Assembly (NCBI GenBank): GCA_007859835.1 | Contig: SJPJ01000001.1 | Coordinates: 5,740,426-5,804,425 of the forward strand | Source of the DNA: Novipirellula herctigrandis | GTDB taxonomy: Bacteria; Planctomycetota; Planctomycetia; Pirellulales; Pirellulaceae | Reading direction: 5' to 3' | Length of the DNA stretch: 64,000 nucleotides | Shown here: positions 35,456 to 44,616 of the stretch, in pieces | Position numbering within the stretch: the first letter of the stretch is position 1 | How the letters are laid out: each line of letters starts with the position of its first letter | Notes under the pieces: generated by a model | Told to the model about the DNA's origin: nothing | Database searches by the model: none | Seen by the model: the letters and a program-made list of their open reading frames with translations, nothing else | Position numbers and translations under genes: made by a program

Positions 35456-37078
35456 TTACGACAGCCAACTTGGCATTTCACCAACTTGCGGCAAGTCGAT
35501 TGTTTTCACTCGTGTGACGGCTTCGATATTCTCGATTTCTGCTAAAGCTTTTGCCGGGATTTCCCCATCGATGCTGAGCACACCAATCGAAGGGCCGCCC
35601 GGTGCGTTGCCTTCGCGTCCGACTGCCATTTGGGCGATGTTGACCGAGTGATTGCCAAAGACGGTCCCAACGCGTCCGATGATTCCCGGCACATCTTGGT
35701 GAGCGAAAATGAACAACTTGCCATCGAGGAACGATTCCAAGCGGTAGCCATCAAGCATGATTAGTCGCGGCATGTTTTGGCCCAAGACGGCTCCACCGGC
35801 GGTGACTGTTCGACCACCACCCGATACCTTGACTGTGATGCTCGAAGAAAACGCTCCCTTGTCGCGGTGCTTTTCTTCGGACAGTTCAATGCCTCGTTCG
35901 CGGACCAACATTTCCGAATTGATGATGTTTGCGTCGTCGACAATTCGTTCGAGTAAACCGGCACAGAACGCATTGTTCACAACACGAGTGTCTTTCGAAG
36001 CAATCTCGCCACGGTAGTTGATCGAGACGTGGTCGATCCCTCCGCCGTGCCATTGGGCAGCTAACAACCCGATGCGATGCGCCACGTTTAGGTAACCACG
36101 AAGCTCATCGAGCGTCTTGGGATCGAGCGAGGCGACGTTGACACTGTGACGAATTTCGCCAGTTTTGAGATAATTGATCAGCAGATGAATCCCTTCGACG
36201 GCAACTTGCGTTTGCGCTTCCTCGGTGCTGGCTCCCAAGTGGGGTGTGCAAACAACGTTAGGCATGCCGAACAATGGATTGTCGGTGCAAGGTTCCTTTT
36301 CATAAACGTCCAACGCAACGCCGCCAAGCTTGCCGCTTTCGAGTCCTTCGACCAGTGCATCGATGTCGTAAATTCCACCCCGTGCGGCGTTGATGACGCG
36401 AAGTCCTGGTTTCACTTTTTCAAGTTGGGCATGACTGATTAAGCCTTTCGTTTCAGGCGTCAACGGAGTATGCACGGTTAAATAATCGATTTGCGGCAGC
36501 ATCTCGTCGACCGTTGCAACTCGCTTGACTCCGATTGCCGAAGCTTGCTCGTCGGTTAAGAAGGGGTCGAACGCAATCACATTCATTTCGAACGCGATCG
36601 CACGCGCAGCAACCTCACGGCCGATACGTCCCATACCTACAATACCGAGCGTTTTTCCGAGGACTTGCGTCCCCATGAACTTTTTGCGGTCCCAACGTCC
36701 TTCGACCAAACCTTGGTTTGCCGCGGGGATATTGCGGCTCATCGCAAGCATCAATGCAAAGGCATGTTCGGCGGTGCTGACCGTGTTGCCCGCGGGGGTG
36801 TTCATCACGACGATTCCGCGTCGCGTCGAAGCCGACTTGTCGATGTTGTCCGTTCCAACCCCTGCGCGAACCAGTGCACGCATGCGTGTGTTGCCTTCGA
36901 GCGACTCCGCCGTGATTTTGACACCACTTCGCAGGATTGCGCCGTCAAACTCGTTGAGTGCGGTGCGGAGGTCTTCACCTGACAAGCCCGTACGAACTTC
37001 GTACTCAATGTTAGGTTCCGCGCTGAGAATGTCGATGCCTTCTTGGGCGATGTCGTCAAGAACAAGGATACGGTGCAT
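35456..37078 (-). CDS. serA: D-3-phosphoglycerate dehydrogenase
   Basis: SerA oxidises 3-phosphoglycerate in the first step of serine synthesis. The 540-residue, long-form protein has the substrate domain (ILVLDDIAQEGIDIL), NAD site LGIVGMGRIGREVAARA, INAARGGIYDID and the catalytic VCTPHLGASTEEAQ. An intervening domain and a C-terminal ACT domain (LFIFAHQDVPGIIGRVGTVF) follow, which suggests serine feedback control as in other long forms. serC lies 48 bp upstream on the same strand, so the two form a serine operon. Confidence 0.96.
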   Translation of the reverse strand: MHRILVLDDIAQEGIDILSAEPNIEYEVRTGLSGEDLRTALNEFDGAILRSGVKITAESLEGNTRMRALVRAGVGTDNIDKSASTRRGIVVMNTPAGNTVSTAEHAFALMLAMSRNIPAANQGLVEGRWDRKKFMGTQVLGKTLGIVGMGRIGREVAARAIAFEMNVIAFDPFLTDEQASAIGVKRVATVDEMLPQIDYLTVHTPLTPETKGLISHAQLEKVKPGLRVINAARGGIYDIDALVEGLESGKLGGVALDVYEKEPCTDNPLFGMPNVVCTPHLGASTEEAQTQVAVEGIHLLINYLKTGEIRHSVNVASLDPKTLDELRGYLNVAHRIGLLAAQWHGGGIDHVSINYRGEIASKDTRVVNNAFCAGLLERIVDDANIINSEMLVRERGIELSEEKHRDKGAFSSSITVKVSGGGRTVTAGGAVLGQNMPRLIMLDGYRLESFLDGKLFIFAHQDVPGIIGRVGTVFGNHSVNIAQMAVGREGNAPGGPSIGVLSIDGEIPAKALAEIENIEAVTRVKTIDLPQVGEMPSWLS

Positions 37079-37126
37079 GGTAAAATCGTTTATAGAGATG
37101 GCGGGTGATGGTTGTTTGGGGAACGC

Positions 37127-38254
37127 TTAGCCGTTCTTACTTGCAAAGTCTTTCATGAAGCTGGCTAACGCTTCAGCCCCCTCGAGAGGCATCGCATTGT
37201 AAATGCTGGCACGAATACCGCCGACGCTGCGGTGGCCCTTTAGCGAAGCCAAGTCCTGCGAGGCCGCTTCTTTCACGAACCTTCCAAGTAGTTCGTCGTT
37301 CGGCAAATTGAAGGTGACATTCATCTTGGATCGGCAATCGGGCTTTGCGTGCCCTTTGTAAAAATTGCTGTTCGCATCGATTACTTCGTAAACCAACTTT
37401 GCTTTCTGTTCATTGACCGCTTGCATTGCGGCGAGTCCCCCGATGTCATCGGTAAGCCAGCGAGCGACTTTTCCCAATGCCCAGACTGCAAATGTCGGAG
37501 GCGTATTCCACATCGAATCACCATCGGCATGATTCTTGTAGGTCATGTAACCAGGTAGATTCGCGGGGGCGTGATCGAGCAAATCCCGCCGAATGATGAC
37601 CACCGTTACACCGGCCGGGCCAGCATTCTTTTGAGCACAGGCGTAAATGATTCCATACTTGTTGATATCTAACGGCCGCGAAAGTAAATCGCTCGACGCG
37701 TCACAGACAAGAGGAACGCTTGTGGGGCACGATGGCGCTTGGGCAAACTGGACGCCTTGGATCGTTTCGTTGCTACAGTAATACAAATAGGCCGCGTCAT
37801 CGCGAACCTTGTAATCCCCGGGGCTAGGCACGTGATCAAAGTTCGATTCTTTGGCGTCGTAAATCGACTCGATGTTGCCTTCCTTCTTGGCTTCGCCAAT
37901 CGCTTTTTTGCCCCACGAACCAGTGACGATGTACTGAGCGGTCTTGTCGTTTCCGCGAATCAAGTTAGCGGGAATCATCGAGAATTGCAGCGCCGCACCG
38001 CCTTGCAAAAATAGCACTGCGTAGTCGTCGCTAATTCCGTAGAGCGAACGAATCGAATTCTCGGCACCGTGCAAGATGTCCGTGAAAACTTGACCGCGAT
38101 GGCTCAGTTCCATCAGGGAAGCGCCTGCGCCCGGGAGGCAGAGCAACTCTTCCTGAAGTTCTTTGAGCACCGAAACGGGCATCGCAGCAGGCCCTGCAGA
38201 GAAATTGTAGACGCGGCTGCTGATAGCGGTGGGATCAGTCGCTGAGGCACTCAT
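37127..38254 (-). CDS. serC: Phosphoserine aminotransferase
   Basis: SerC converts 3-phosphohydroxypyruvate to phosphoserine with PLP. From ATG 38254 the product is 375 residues with the family start VYNFSAGPAAMPVSVLKEL, then SHRGQVFTDILHGAE, the GGAALQFSMIPANL site and the PLP-lysine region YACAQKNAGPAGVTVVII. The end matches the family (GHRSVGGIRASIYNAMPLEG). It is first in the serC-serA operon and divergent from the BlaI-type gene with 340 bp between starts. The 12 residues from the longer frame start are not conserved. Confidence 0.96.
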   Translation of the reverse strand: MSASATDPTAISSRVYNFSAGPAAMPVSVLKELQEELLCLPGAGASLMELSHRGQVFTDILHGAENSIRSLYGISDDYAVLFLQGGAALQFSMIPANLIRGNDKTAQYIVTGSWGKKAIGEAKKEGNIESIYDAKESNFDHVPSPGDYKVRDDAAYLYYCSNETIQGVQFAQAPSCPTSVPLVCDASSDLLSRPLDINKYGIIYACAQKNAGPAGVTVVIIRRDLLDHAPANLPGYMTYKNHADGDSMWNTPPTFAVWALGKVARWLTDDIGGLAAMQAVNEQKAKLVYEVIDANSNFYKGHAKPDCRSKMNVTFNLPNDELLGRFVKEAASQDLASLKGHRSVGGIRASIYNAMPLEGAEALASFMKDFASKNG

Positions 38255-38594
38255 CGTTTGCGCTCTTTCCTTCGTGATTTTGCCTGCCAAGCGCCGCGAC
38301 GCGTTGCTTGGCGTTTGGGAAACGGTTTGTAAGCCGGAATTCTATGCTTAGTGGATTAAGTACGAAAGGTTGGCTCAATTGAATGTTCCAGTGGAAACCG
38401 ACATAGCGGCTGTTGGAAGCGATTGGTTCATCGTGCGGGTTCTCTGCAAAAAATGGCACCACTGAACCAATCAAGGGAATTATGTGAAATCAACACTGCA
38501 AGAGAAAATGCAGTGTTGACAAACGACTACGCATGTAATCCAATAGGTTTTGGAAGTGGCGTCCACTTCCACTTACAACGGAAAGCTTCACCCA
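38255..38594. promoter_or_regulatory. 340-bp divergent promoter region of serC and the blaI-like gene
   Basis: A perfect 10-bp inverted repeat with an 8-bp centre lies at 38491-38518 (CAACACTGCA and TGCAGTGTTG). Its right arm runs into TTGACA at 38516-38521, a good -35 box. No good -10 is seen at 17 bp. ACTACGCATGTAAT (38526-38539) resembles the TACA/TGTA half sites of BlaI/MecI operators. The rest shows no gene. Confidence 0.5.
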
Positions 38595-38984
38595 ATGACC
38601 AAATCCGAATCTCCTAGCCTATCCCCCGCTGAGTGGGAGGTCATGAAAGTCCTTTGGGAATCCGGCCCTGCGGCTGCGCGTGACGTGTTCGCCCAAATGC
38701 CCGCTGAAAAAAAGTGGGCCTATAAAACGGTCAAGACGCTGTTGTCGCGATTGGTCGCAAAGGAAGCGGTCGAGTATGACCAAATCGGCAATTCCTATCT
38801 GTACCGAGCCGCCGTCGATCGTGATGCGGCCACTCGCAGGGAAGTTCGTGGTGTGATCGAGCGATTAGTAACCGAAGCGACGTCACCATTGATCGCCCAT
38901 TTCATCGAAGAAGCGAGTCTAAGTGAAGATGAGATCCAGGAACTGCGCCGCAGGCTCGATCAAAAAGAAAGAGGCAAAGGATGA
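38595..38984 (+). CDS. BlaI/MecI/CopY-type repressor
   Basis: The 129-residue protein has the winged-helix signature LSPAEWEVMKVLWESGPAAA, WAYKTVKTLLSRLVAKEAV and YLYRAAVDRDAATRREV. Family members bind their own promoter as dimers and are cleaved when the partner membrane peptidase is activated. ATG 38595 is used; the frame upstream has no similarity. Its TGA overlaps the M56 peptidase ATG by four bases, the standard blaI-blaR1 arrangement. A plausible operator lies about 60-100 bp upstream. The ligand is not known, and no beta-lactamase is nearby. Confidence 0.93.
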   Translation: MTKSESPSLSPAEWEVMKVLWESGPAAARDVFAQMPAEKKWAYKTVKTLLSRLVAKEAVEYDQIGNSYLYRAAVDRDAATRREVRGVIERLVTEATSPLIAHFIEEASLSEDEIQELRRRLDQKERGKG

Positions 38985-40714
38985 TCCACGCGACCAACGA
39001 TTTGGCCGGAGATTGGTTCAAGTGGCTTGTTTCATCGAGTTGGCAAGTGGGACTTTTTGTCGTCTTGGTCGCTTGCTTATGCCTTGTGCTAAAGAAAGGT
39101 TCTCCTCGACTTCGCCACGGACTATGGCTGCTGGCTCTCTTGAAAATGTTTTTGCCGCCGAGTCTTTCCGTAGTCACCGGCATCGGCCATTGGCTGATGC
39201 CTGATATTGCAGCTCGAGAAGCAGGTGCCACAGTGATGCTTGGTGCAGTCATGACGGGGATACCGCAAACTGCAGCAGATCTTCACAACATGCAAATGCC
39301 TCAGGGGCTTTCGGGTGCTGCACAATGGATGCTGATTTGGTCGATTGGCGTTCTGGCTTTCTTTGTGTTTGTGTTGCTTCGCTATCGCAAGGCCACCGAG
39401 GCCATGCGAAGCAACATTAGCATCGACGAAGGGCCGCTACGGATCGCACTCGAAAAATCAGCGATTAAACTCGGCTTGCTGCACCTGCCCGACCTATACG
39501 TGACCGACACGATCACTAGCCCCCTGCTGTTTGGAATCCTTCGACCGTCGATCGTGTTGCCGCGAACGCTGACCAGCACAGCATCCGAAACGGAGCTGAT
39601 GGCTGCATTGAGCCATGAGTTAACGCATTTTCGTCGTCGTGATGTTTGGGTGGGGTGGCTGCAAATCGTCGCTCAAGGATTGTTCTGGTTTCATCCTTTG
39701 GTTTGGTGGGCAAACCGACGCATACGAGATTCGAGAGAGGAGTGTTGCGACGAAGCGGTTTTGAGTGATGCAGGCGTCACACCGGCACACTATGGCGAAG
39801 CAATGATGCGAGTGTTGACATCTTCCAAGGCGAAGTCATTGGCCGGTGCCACTTTCTTGGGTGTTTTTGAACGAGGTACAAATCTACAAAATCGATTGGA
39901 GCAAATCATGAACTACGAAACGAAACGATCATTCGGATGGGCATCGAAAGCATTGTTACTTGTTGTCGCGACGGTGCTGTTGCCCATGGCACCGGGGGCT
40001 ACGGGACGATTGGGTGCAGAGGACGTGGCAGCAACAAACAAGGCTAGCACTGGACAAGCACCAAAGCTTGTCACATCGACGCCTGCGATTGGCCAAACCG
40101 ACGTCAAAGTCTCGCTCGATGAAATCCGCGTGACCTTTGATCGCGATATGGGCAAAGGGATGAGTTGGACAGGCGGCCCACCGCTTTTTCCGCCAGTCGA
40201 CAAATCGCGAAAGGCACAATGGATCGATCGTCGAACTTGCGCTTTGCCAGTGAAATTTGAGCGAGGTAAGTTTTATCGGTTGGGGATCAACGCGAGGTCG
40301 TTTCAGAACTTTCGTTCAAGTGATGGAGTACCGGTGGAACCAATCGACTTCTACTTTGTTACCGAAGATGCATCCAAGGACGTGCTTGCGATGGCGGAAA
40401 AACCGAAGGTCGTCGAGTTGTCCCCTGCCAACGATGGTACCGACGTCGATCCAAAAACTAGGTCCGTCAGCGTGACCTTCAACATTCCGATGAGCGCGGG
40501 CATGTCATGGACAGGTGGCGGAGCGAATTTCCCAACGATCCCCGCAGGACGATCAGCGAAGTGGTCCAAGGACAGAAAGACCTGTACGCTTCCCGTCGAG
40601 TTAGCTCCCAAGCGAAAGTATCGACTCGGGCTGAACAGCAAGAGCTTCAGGAATTTTCAAAGCGAACACGGAATCTCGCTTGATCCGGTGGTCTATGAGT
40701 TTGAAACGAAATAG
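38981..40714 (+). CDS. M56 family peptidase (BlaR1-like) with Ig-like C-terminal domains
   Basis: The 577-residue protein has three or four membrane segments before HELTHFRRRDVW (HExxH at 212-216) and EECCDEAVL with the third zinc ligand region. A further span lies near 315-335. In place of the penicillin-binding sensor domain of BlaR1, two Big_5/SbsA Ig-like units follow. Each has a TFDRDMGKGMSWTGG or TFNIPMSAGMSWTGG core and a YRLG(I/L)N(A/S)(R/K)SF(Q/R)NF end. It is coupled to the repressor by an ATGA overlap. It is probably a membrane zinc peptidase that inactivates the repressor; the Ig-like repeats suggest an envelope or surface signal, not beta-lactams. Confidence 0.9.
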   Translation: MIHATNDLAGDWFKWLVSSSWQVGLFVVLVACLCLVLKKGSPRLRHGLWLLALLKMFLPPSLSVVTGIGHWLMPDIAAREAGATVMLGAVMTGIPQTAADLHNMQMPQGLSGAAQWMLIWSIGVLAFFVFVLLRYRKATEAMRSNISIDEGPLRIALEKSAIKLGLLHLPDLYVTDTITSPLLFGILRPSIVLPRTLTSTASETELMAALSHELTHFRRRDVWVGWLQIVAQGLFWFHPLVWWANRRIRDSREECCDEAVLSDAGVTPAHYGEAMMRVLTSSKAKSLAGATFLGVFERGTNLQNRLEQIMNYETKRSFGWASKALLLVVATVLLPMAPGATGRLGAEDVAATNKASTGQAPKLVTSTPAIGQTDVKVSLDEIRVTFDRDMGKGMSWTGGPPLFPPVDKSRKAQWIDRRTCALPVKFERGKFYRLGINARSFQNFRSSDGVPVEPIDFYFVTEDASKDVLAMAEKPKVVELSPANDGTDVDPKTRSVSVTFNIPMSAGMSWTGGGANFPTIPAGRSAKWSKDRKTCTLPVELAPKRKYRLGLNSKSFRNFQSEHGISLDPVVYEFETK

Positions 40715-40818
40715 ACGGATAGGTGTGGGCGAACGGTTGGGTCGGATGCGTTCTACTTTCCCTGTGGCTATGATTCGGTATTGATATTCACGAAACCGAA
40801 TCACCCCCAGTTGCTCGC

Positions 40819-41307
40819 ATGGCTTATTATCAACACCAATTCGATCGCGTCGAAGATTATTTGCATCACCGGTCACCCTACTTGATGGTCGATACAATCG
40901 AGTCCATCAGCGAGAATGCGATCGTAGCGGAAAAGCATGTCAAGGGAGACGAGTTTTTCTTCGCCGGTCATTTCCCAGGGGCACCGATTGTTCCCGGCGC
41001 GATGATGCAGGAGATGACGACTCAAAGTGCCGGTATTTTGATCGCGGCAAAGTTCAATCCGATGGCAACGTTCGACACGCATGATCCGTACGCGAACGAG
41101 TACGCCCTCGGCGTTTTGGTGAAGGTGAAACACGCACGCTACCGTGGTTTTGCTCGACCAGGCGATTCACTAATGATCGAAGTCCAGCTTGCCGAGAAGA
41201 TTGGCGAAGTGTTTGAGTTCACGGGGAAAGTGATCTCGGCCGGCAAGACAATTTCAGAAAACCGTTTCCAATTGACCAACATCTTGTCAACGACGCTGCG
41301 CGGGTGA
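40819..41307 (+). CDS. FabZ-like 3-hydroxyacyl-ACP dehydratase
   Basis: The 162-residue hot-dog fold protein has the FabZ active-site motif FAGHFPGAPIVPGAMMQEMT with catalytic His and Glu, preceded by YLMVDTIESISENAIVAEKH. It is a little longer than typical FabZ (about 145-150) because of the segment FNPMATFDTHDPYANEYALG. It is separate from other fatty-acid genes in the window, so it could serve standard fatty-acid synthesis or a specialised acyl chain. Convergent with the radical SAM gene. The gene symbol is left blank because a planctomycete FabZ and its paralogues cannot be told apart here. Confidence 0.87.
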   Translation: MAYYQHQFDRVEDYLHHRSPYLMVDTIESISENAIVAEKHVKGDEFFFAGHFPGAPIVPGAMMQEMTTQSAGILIAAKFNPMATFDTHDPYANEYALGVLVKVKHARYRGFARPGDSLMIEVQLAEKIGEVFEFTGKVISAGKTISENRFQLTNILSTTLRG

Positions 41308-41356
41308 ACGCTCGGCGTTATTATCAACTCATGATCGGAGGCTCGGACAACTTGCG

Positions 41357-43192
41357 TTAGACAGCGTCCGCCATAGCAGCCAATTGGACGGTCGCCCTGC
41401 CATGCTCTTTTTCTAAATATTCGCGGCCGAATTTGACATTCACGTGGTCCCACGGCAATTTTGACATGACTTCGTAATTCTCGTGGACTTGGCGGTCGAT
41501 ATCGATCCCCGCGTCCTCGATTGCTTGCCACCAACGTTGTGGGTCAAGGTATTCGGTCCAACCGTCCATTCGCGCACCGCGTTCCCACGCCAATCGAATC
41601 GCTTTGCCGGTACGACGGTCGCCACGGCTCAGGACGCCTTCGAGCAAACTGGTTTCGATATTGTGACACTTCACCGTGACGCTGCGGATTCGACACCGAC
41701 TTCGCAAATACTTGTGGGCCCATCGGAAATAGTCCCGCGTTTGCATTCCATTCCACTGATACGGCGTATGCGCCTTGGGCACGAAATTGGAAACGCTAGC
41801 GGTTACTTTCGCGTAGCGTCCCTTCACTTCTTTGCCAACTTTCGCGATATCTTCCGCCAAATCGATAATGCCGTCCAAGTCGATCGGACGTTCGCCCGGT
41901 AACCCGCACATGAAGTAAAGCTTTACCGAGTCAAAATTGTTTTCAAACGCCGCGCGGCAGCCTTCGATTAGATCGCTGTTCTTGATCTTTTTGCGAATTT
42001 GCTCACGCATGTCATCACGAGCCACCTCCGGTGCAAGCGTCAGTGAGCTACGGCGAGCGGTGCCGATCAATTGTGGCAAGCTGCGCAATTGATCGTTTAC
42101 TCGCAAGCTTGGCACGCTAATGTTGACGCCAAGTGGTTTGAAAACGTCGTGCAGGCGATGGACCAAAGGCTCGAAGTGTGGGTAGTCACTACTGGATAAC
42201 GACAAGATGCTAATTTCGTTGAAACCTGTGTTGCGGTAACTTTCCAACGCACCTTCAACAATGGTTTCGACTTCGCGGATGCGCAGTGGGCGTTTGATGA
42301 CGGTGCTTTGGCAGAACCGACAAAGGTGTGGACAACCTCGCATGATTTCCACTGCGATTCGGTCATGAACACATTCGATGTAGGGCACAATCGGCGAGGT
42401 AGGGATTGGGATGCCATCGAGGTCACTGATCACGCTCGGGGCGATCGTTTCGGGAACATCGTCCCGCGTGCGGACCAAGGCCGAGACGCGGTCGTCGGTG
42501 TACTCGGGTTGGTAGAACCGCGGAACGTAAGCATATGGCAGCGTCTTTGCAATTTCGGCCAACGCTTCAGTTCGCTCGCTGCGTCCTTCGTCGCCGCTGG
42601 CGAAAGTGCCATCATCGCGACGATAGCGATCACGGAGATCGAGCCACAGATCGCAAATCACCGGTAGCGAGGGTTCGCCATCGCCGGTGACCATGACGTC
42701 AAAGTAGTCGGCCATCGGTTCGGGGTTTTGGCAACACGGGCCACCCGCGAGTACAAGCGGATCGGCCATCGTTCGGTTTTCGGATTCAAGCGGAATGCCG
42801 CCCAGGTCGATCATCGTCAACACGTTCGGCGAGCTGATTTCGTATTGTAGGCTCAAACCGACAACGTCAAATTCCGATAACCCCGTGAAAGTCTCGAGCG
42901 AGTAGAGCGGGATTTCGTGTTTGCGAAGTAACTCTTCCATGTCGGGCCAAGGCATGAAAACGCGTTCGGCACACAGGTCGTCGCGGCGATTGATTAGCGA
43001 GTACAGTACCTGCAATCCATGGTGGCTCATTCCGATCGTATAGGCATCAGGAAACCCTAGGCAAATCTTGCCTCGCAGCGTGCTGTGATCTTTTACGACG
43101 ATATTCCGTTCGCCACCGGCGTATTGGGCAGGCGTCTGCACATGCGGCCAAATGCAGGACTCGAGCAGGCGTCGTCGGCTATGATGGATCAT
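41357..43192 (-). CDS. TIGR03960 family B12-binding-like radical SAM protein
   Basis: The 611-residue protein has a B12-binding-like N-terminal part (ICLGFPDAYTIGMSHHGLQV, FDVVGLSLQYEISSPNVL, PLVLAGGPCCQNPEPMADYF) and the radical SAM cysteines in RGCPHLCRFCQS (Cx3Cx2C). The tail has KAHTPYQWNGMQTRDYFRWA. This is the complete TIGR03960 architecture. In many bacteria it is fused to or followed by a DUF2344/TIGR03936 domain; here that domain is absent and no such gene is next to it. The substrate is not established. It is divergent from the Rieske gene. Confidence 0.92.
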   Translation of the reverse strand: MIHHSRRRLLESCIWPHVQTPAQYAGGERNIVVKDHSTLRGKICLGFPDAYTIGMSHHGLQVLYSLINRRDDLCAERVFMPWPDMEELLRKHEIPLYSLETFTGLSEFDVVGLSLQYEISSPNVLTMIDLGGIPLESENRTMADPLVLAGGPCCQNPEPMADYFDVMVTGDGEPSLPVICDLWLDLRDRYRRDDGTFASGDEGRSERTEALAEIAKTLPYAYVPRFYQPEYTDDRVSALVRTRDDVPETIAPSVISDLDGIPIPTSPIVPYIECVHDRIAVEIMRGCPHLCRFCQSTVIKRPLRIREVETIVEGALESYRNTGFNEISILSLSSSDYPHFEPLVHRLHDVFKPLGVNISVPSLRVNDQLRSLPQLIGTARRSSLTLAPEVARDDMREQIRKKIKNSDLIEGCRAAFENNFDSVKLYFMCGLPGERPIDLDGIIDLAEDIAKVGKEVKGRYAKVTASVSNFVPKAHTPYQWNGMQTRDYFRWAHKYLRSRCRIRSVTVKCHNIETSLLEGVLSRGDRRTGKAIRLAWERGARMDGWTEYLDPQRWWQAIEDAGIDIDRQVHENYEVMSKLPWDHVNVKFGREYLEKEHGRATVQLAAMADAV

Positions 43193-43336
43193 TCGCTTGG
43201 AATCTTTCGGAGAAAAGAGGAGTGCTGGGGCAAATCGTCTCAGGAAGCTAAAGTGTGGTCGCTAATAGGGGGTTCTGGCAAGGCAAAGAACGAAAAACAT
43301 CGAATTTTTGAAGATAGCAAACCAACAGGAGATAAC

Positions 43337-43654
43337 GTGAGCGAGTTTGAGACAGTCGGCAAAGTGACTGATTTTGAAGAGGGACAAGGACTAGCGGTTC
43401 CCTATGACGGGCGGATGGTTGCGGTTTTTCGCCAGGGAGACGAGTGGTACGCAATCGACGATTTGTGCCCCCACATGGGAGCATCATTGGCCGAAGGCTT
43501 CGTCGACCCCGAGGATAACACCGTCACTTGCCCGTGGCACGCATGGCGGTTTTGCATTCGTGATGGAACGTGGACCGACAACCCGCGAACCAAAGTCGAT
43601 TGCTTCGAAGTCCGCGTCGTCGGCGACGAAGTACAAGTTCGCGAGAAAGCGTAG
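43337..43654 (+). CDS. Rieske [2Fe-2S] ferredoxin-like protein
   Basis: From GTG 43337 the product is 105 residues, the size of NirD or small ferredoxin subunits. The cluster ligands are CPHMGASL (CxH) and CPWHAWRF (CxxH). AGGAG lies about 6 bp before the GTG, which decides the start; the longer open frame has no similarity. It is divergent from the TIGR03960 radical SAM gene, 144 bp apart, so an electron-transfer link is possible but unproven. A small 211-bp gap follows, with no supported gene. Confidence 0.92.
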   Translation: MSEFETVGKVTDFEEGQGLAVPYDGRMVAVFRQGDEWYAIDDLCPHMGASLAEGFVDPEDNTVTCPWHAWRFCIRDGTWTDNPRTKVDCFEVRVVGDEVQVREKA

Positions 43655-43865
43655 TTGGAGCGATCATGTCGGTAGCGTTCTTCCTTGACGCATTGGGTGA
43701 AAACAACGCAACCATCCGCGACGTCCACTGTCGAATTCACAATCGATGGCCTCAATCGACTTGATTGAAGCAGAGTTGCGACAATGTCACGTGCTACCGA
43801 AGACCATGTCGATGTCCTTTTTGCCCTGATTGGCGCCTCTATGATTGGTGCCGCTATAAAGCGAC

Positions 43866-44549
43866 TTAAATCTCAAAGCTACCGTTGACCGGTAGGACGA
43901 TCGGAGTTGCGGATGTTTCTCCGGTGACTCGGCTTGCCCAATCGTCGGGGTCTTGTTCGATGGGGGGCCAAGTGTTGTAGTGAGTCGGCAAAACAGCAGC
44001 CGGTTCGATCAATTTGATCGCTCGGATACTATCATCGATTCCCATCGTAAACAGATCGCCAATTGGAACGATGGCGACATCGACCTTGTGCGCGTACAAA
44101 CGCATATCGCTAAAAATCGCCGTGTCACATGCAAAATAAATGCGTTTGTTTTCGATTGTCAGTAGAAAGCCGGCGGGGCTGCCACCGTACGATCCATCGG
44201 GCAATTGGCTACTGTGGTGCGCCGGAATCATCTGGACCGTACCAAACGGGAACTCCGCTGAACCGCCAAGGTTCATCCCGTAGGTTGCCTTTACATGTTG
44301 TGTATCGGTGAACCAATTCGCGATTTCAAACGAGGAAATGACGGTTGCGCCGCTATGTTTTGCCACCGATGCTGCGTCGGCAACATGATCAAAATGGCCG
44401 TGCGAGATCAAGATGTAGCTGACACTGTTGAAATCTTTTGAAGTAACCGTCGCAGTCGGATTGTCGTTAAAAAAGGGATCAAGGAGAATCTTGTGCGTTT
44501 CGGTTTCAATCAGCCAACTGCTGTGAGAAAGCCATGTGAGTTTCGTCAT
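43866..44549 (-). CDS. UPF0173 metallo-beta-lactamase fold hydrolase
   Basis: The 227-residue protein begins LTWLSHSSWLIETETHKILL, then has the metal motif ISHGHFDHVADA, then MIPAHHSSQLPDGS and a C-terminal VLPTHYNTWPPI. This is the UPF0173 (YtkL-like) hydrolase pattern. It probably acts in the cytoplasm on an unidentified ester or phosphodiester. It is 68 bp downstream of trpB on the same strand in transcription order but is not known to act in tryptophan synthesis. Confidence 0.9.
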   Translation of the reverse strand: MTKLTWLSHSSWLIETETHKILLDPFFNDNPTATVTSKDFNSVSYILISHGHFDHVADAASVAKHSGATVISSFEIANWFTDTQHVKATYGMNLGGSAEFPFGTVQMIPAHHSSQLPDGSYGGSPAGFLLTIENKRIYFACDTAIFSDMRLYAHKVDVAIVPIGDLFTMGIDDSIRAIKLIEPAAVLPTHYNTWPPIEQDPDDWASRVTGETSATPIVLPVNGSFEI

Positions 44550-44616
44550 TTTTCAGCCTCGGAGGGATAAAGGTGGGAAGCCCTTATTGTACCGAATTAT
44601 CGGAGGGCTAGAAGCT

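Noticed and set aside
43667-43764. A 32-aa open frame after the Rieske gene
   Set aside because: Too short to support without comparison data; no ribosome site stands out.
43784-43888. A 34-aa open frame beginning MSRATEDHVDVLFALIGAS
   Set aside because: It is short, runs into the end of the convergent metallo-hydrolase gene and has no similarity or clear ribosome site.
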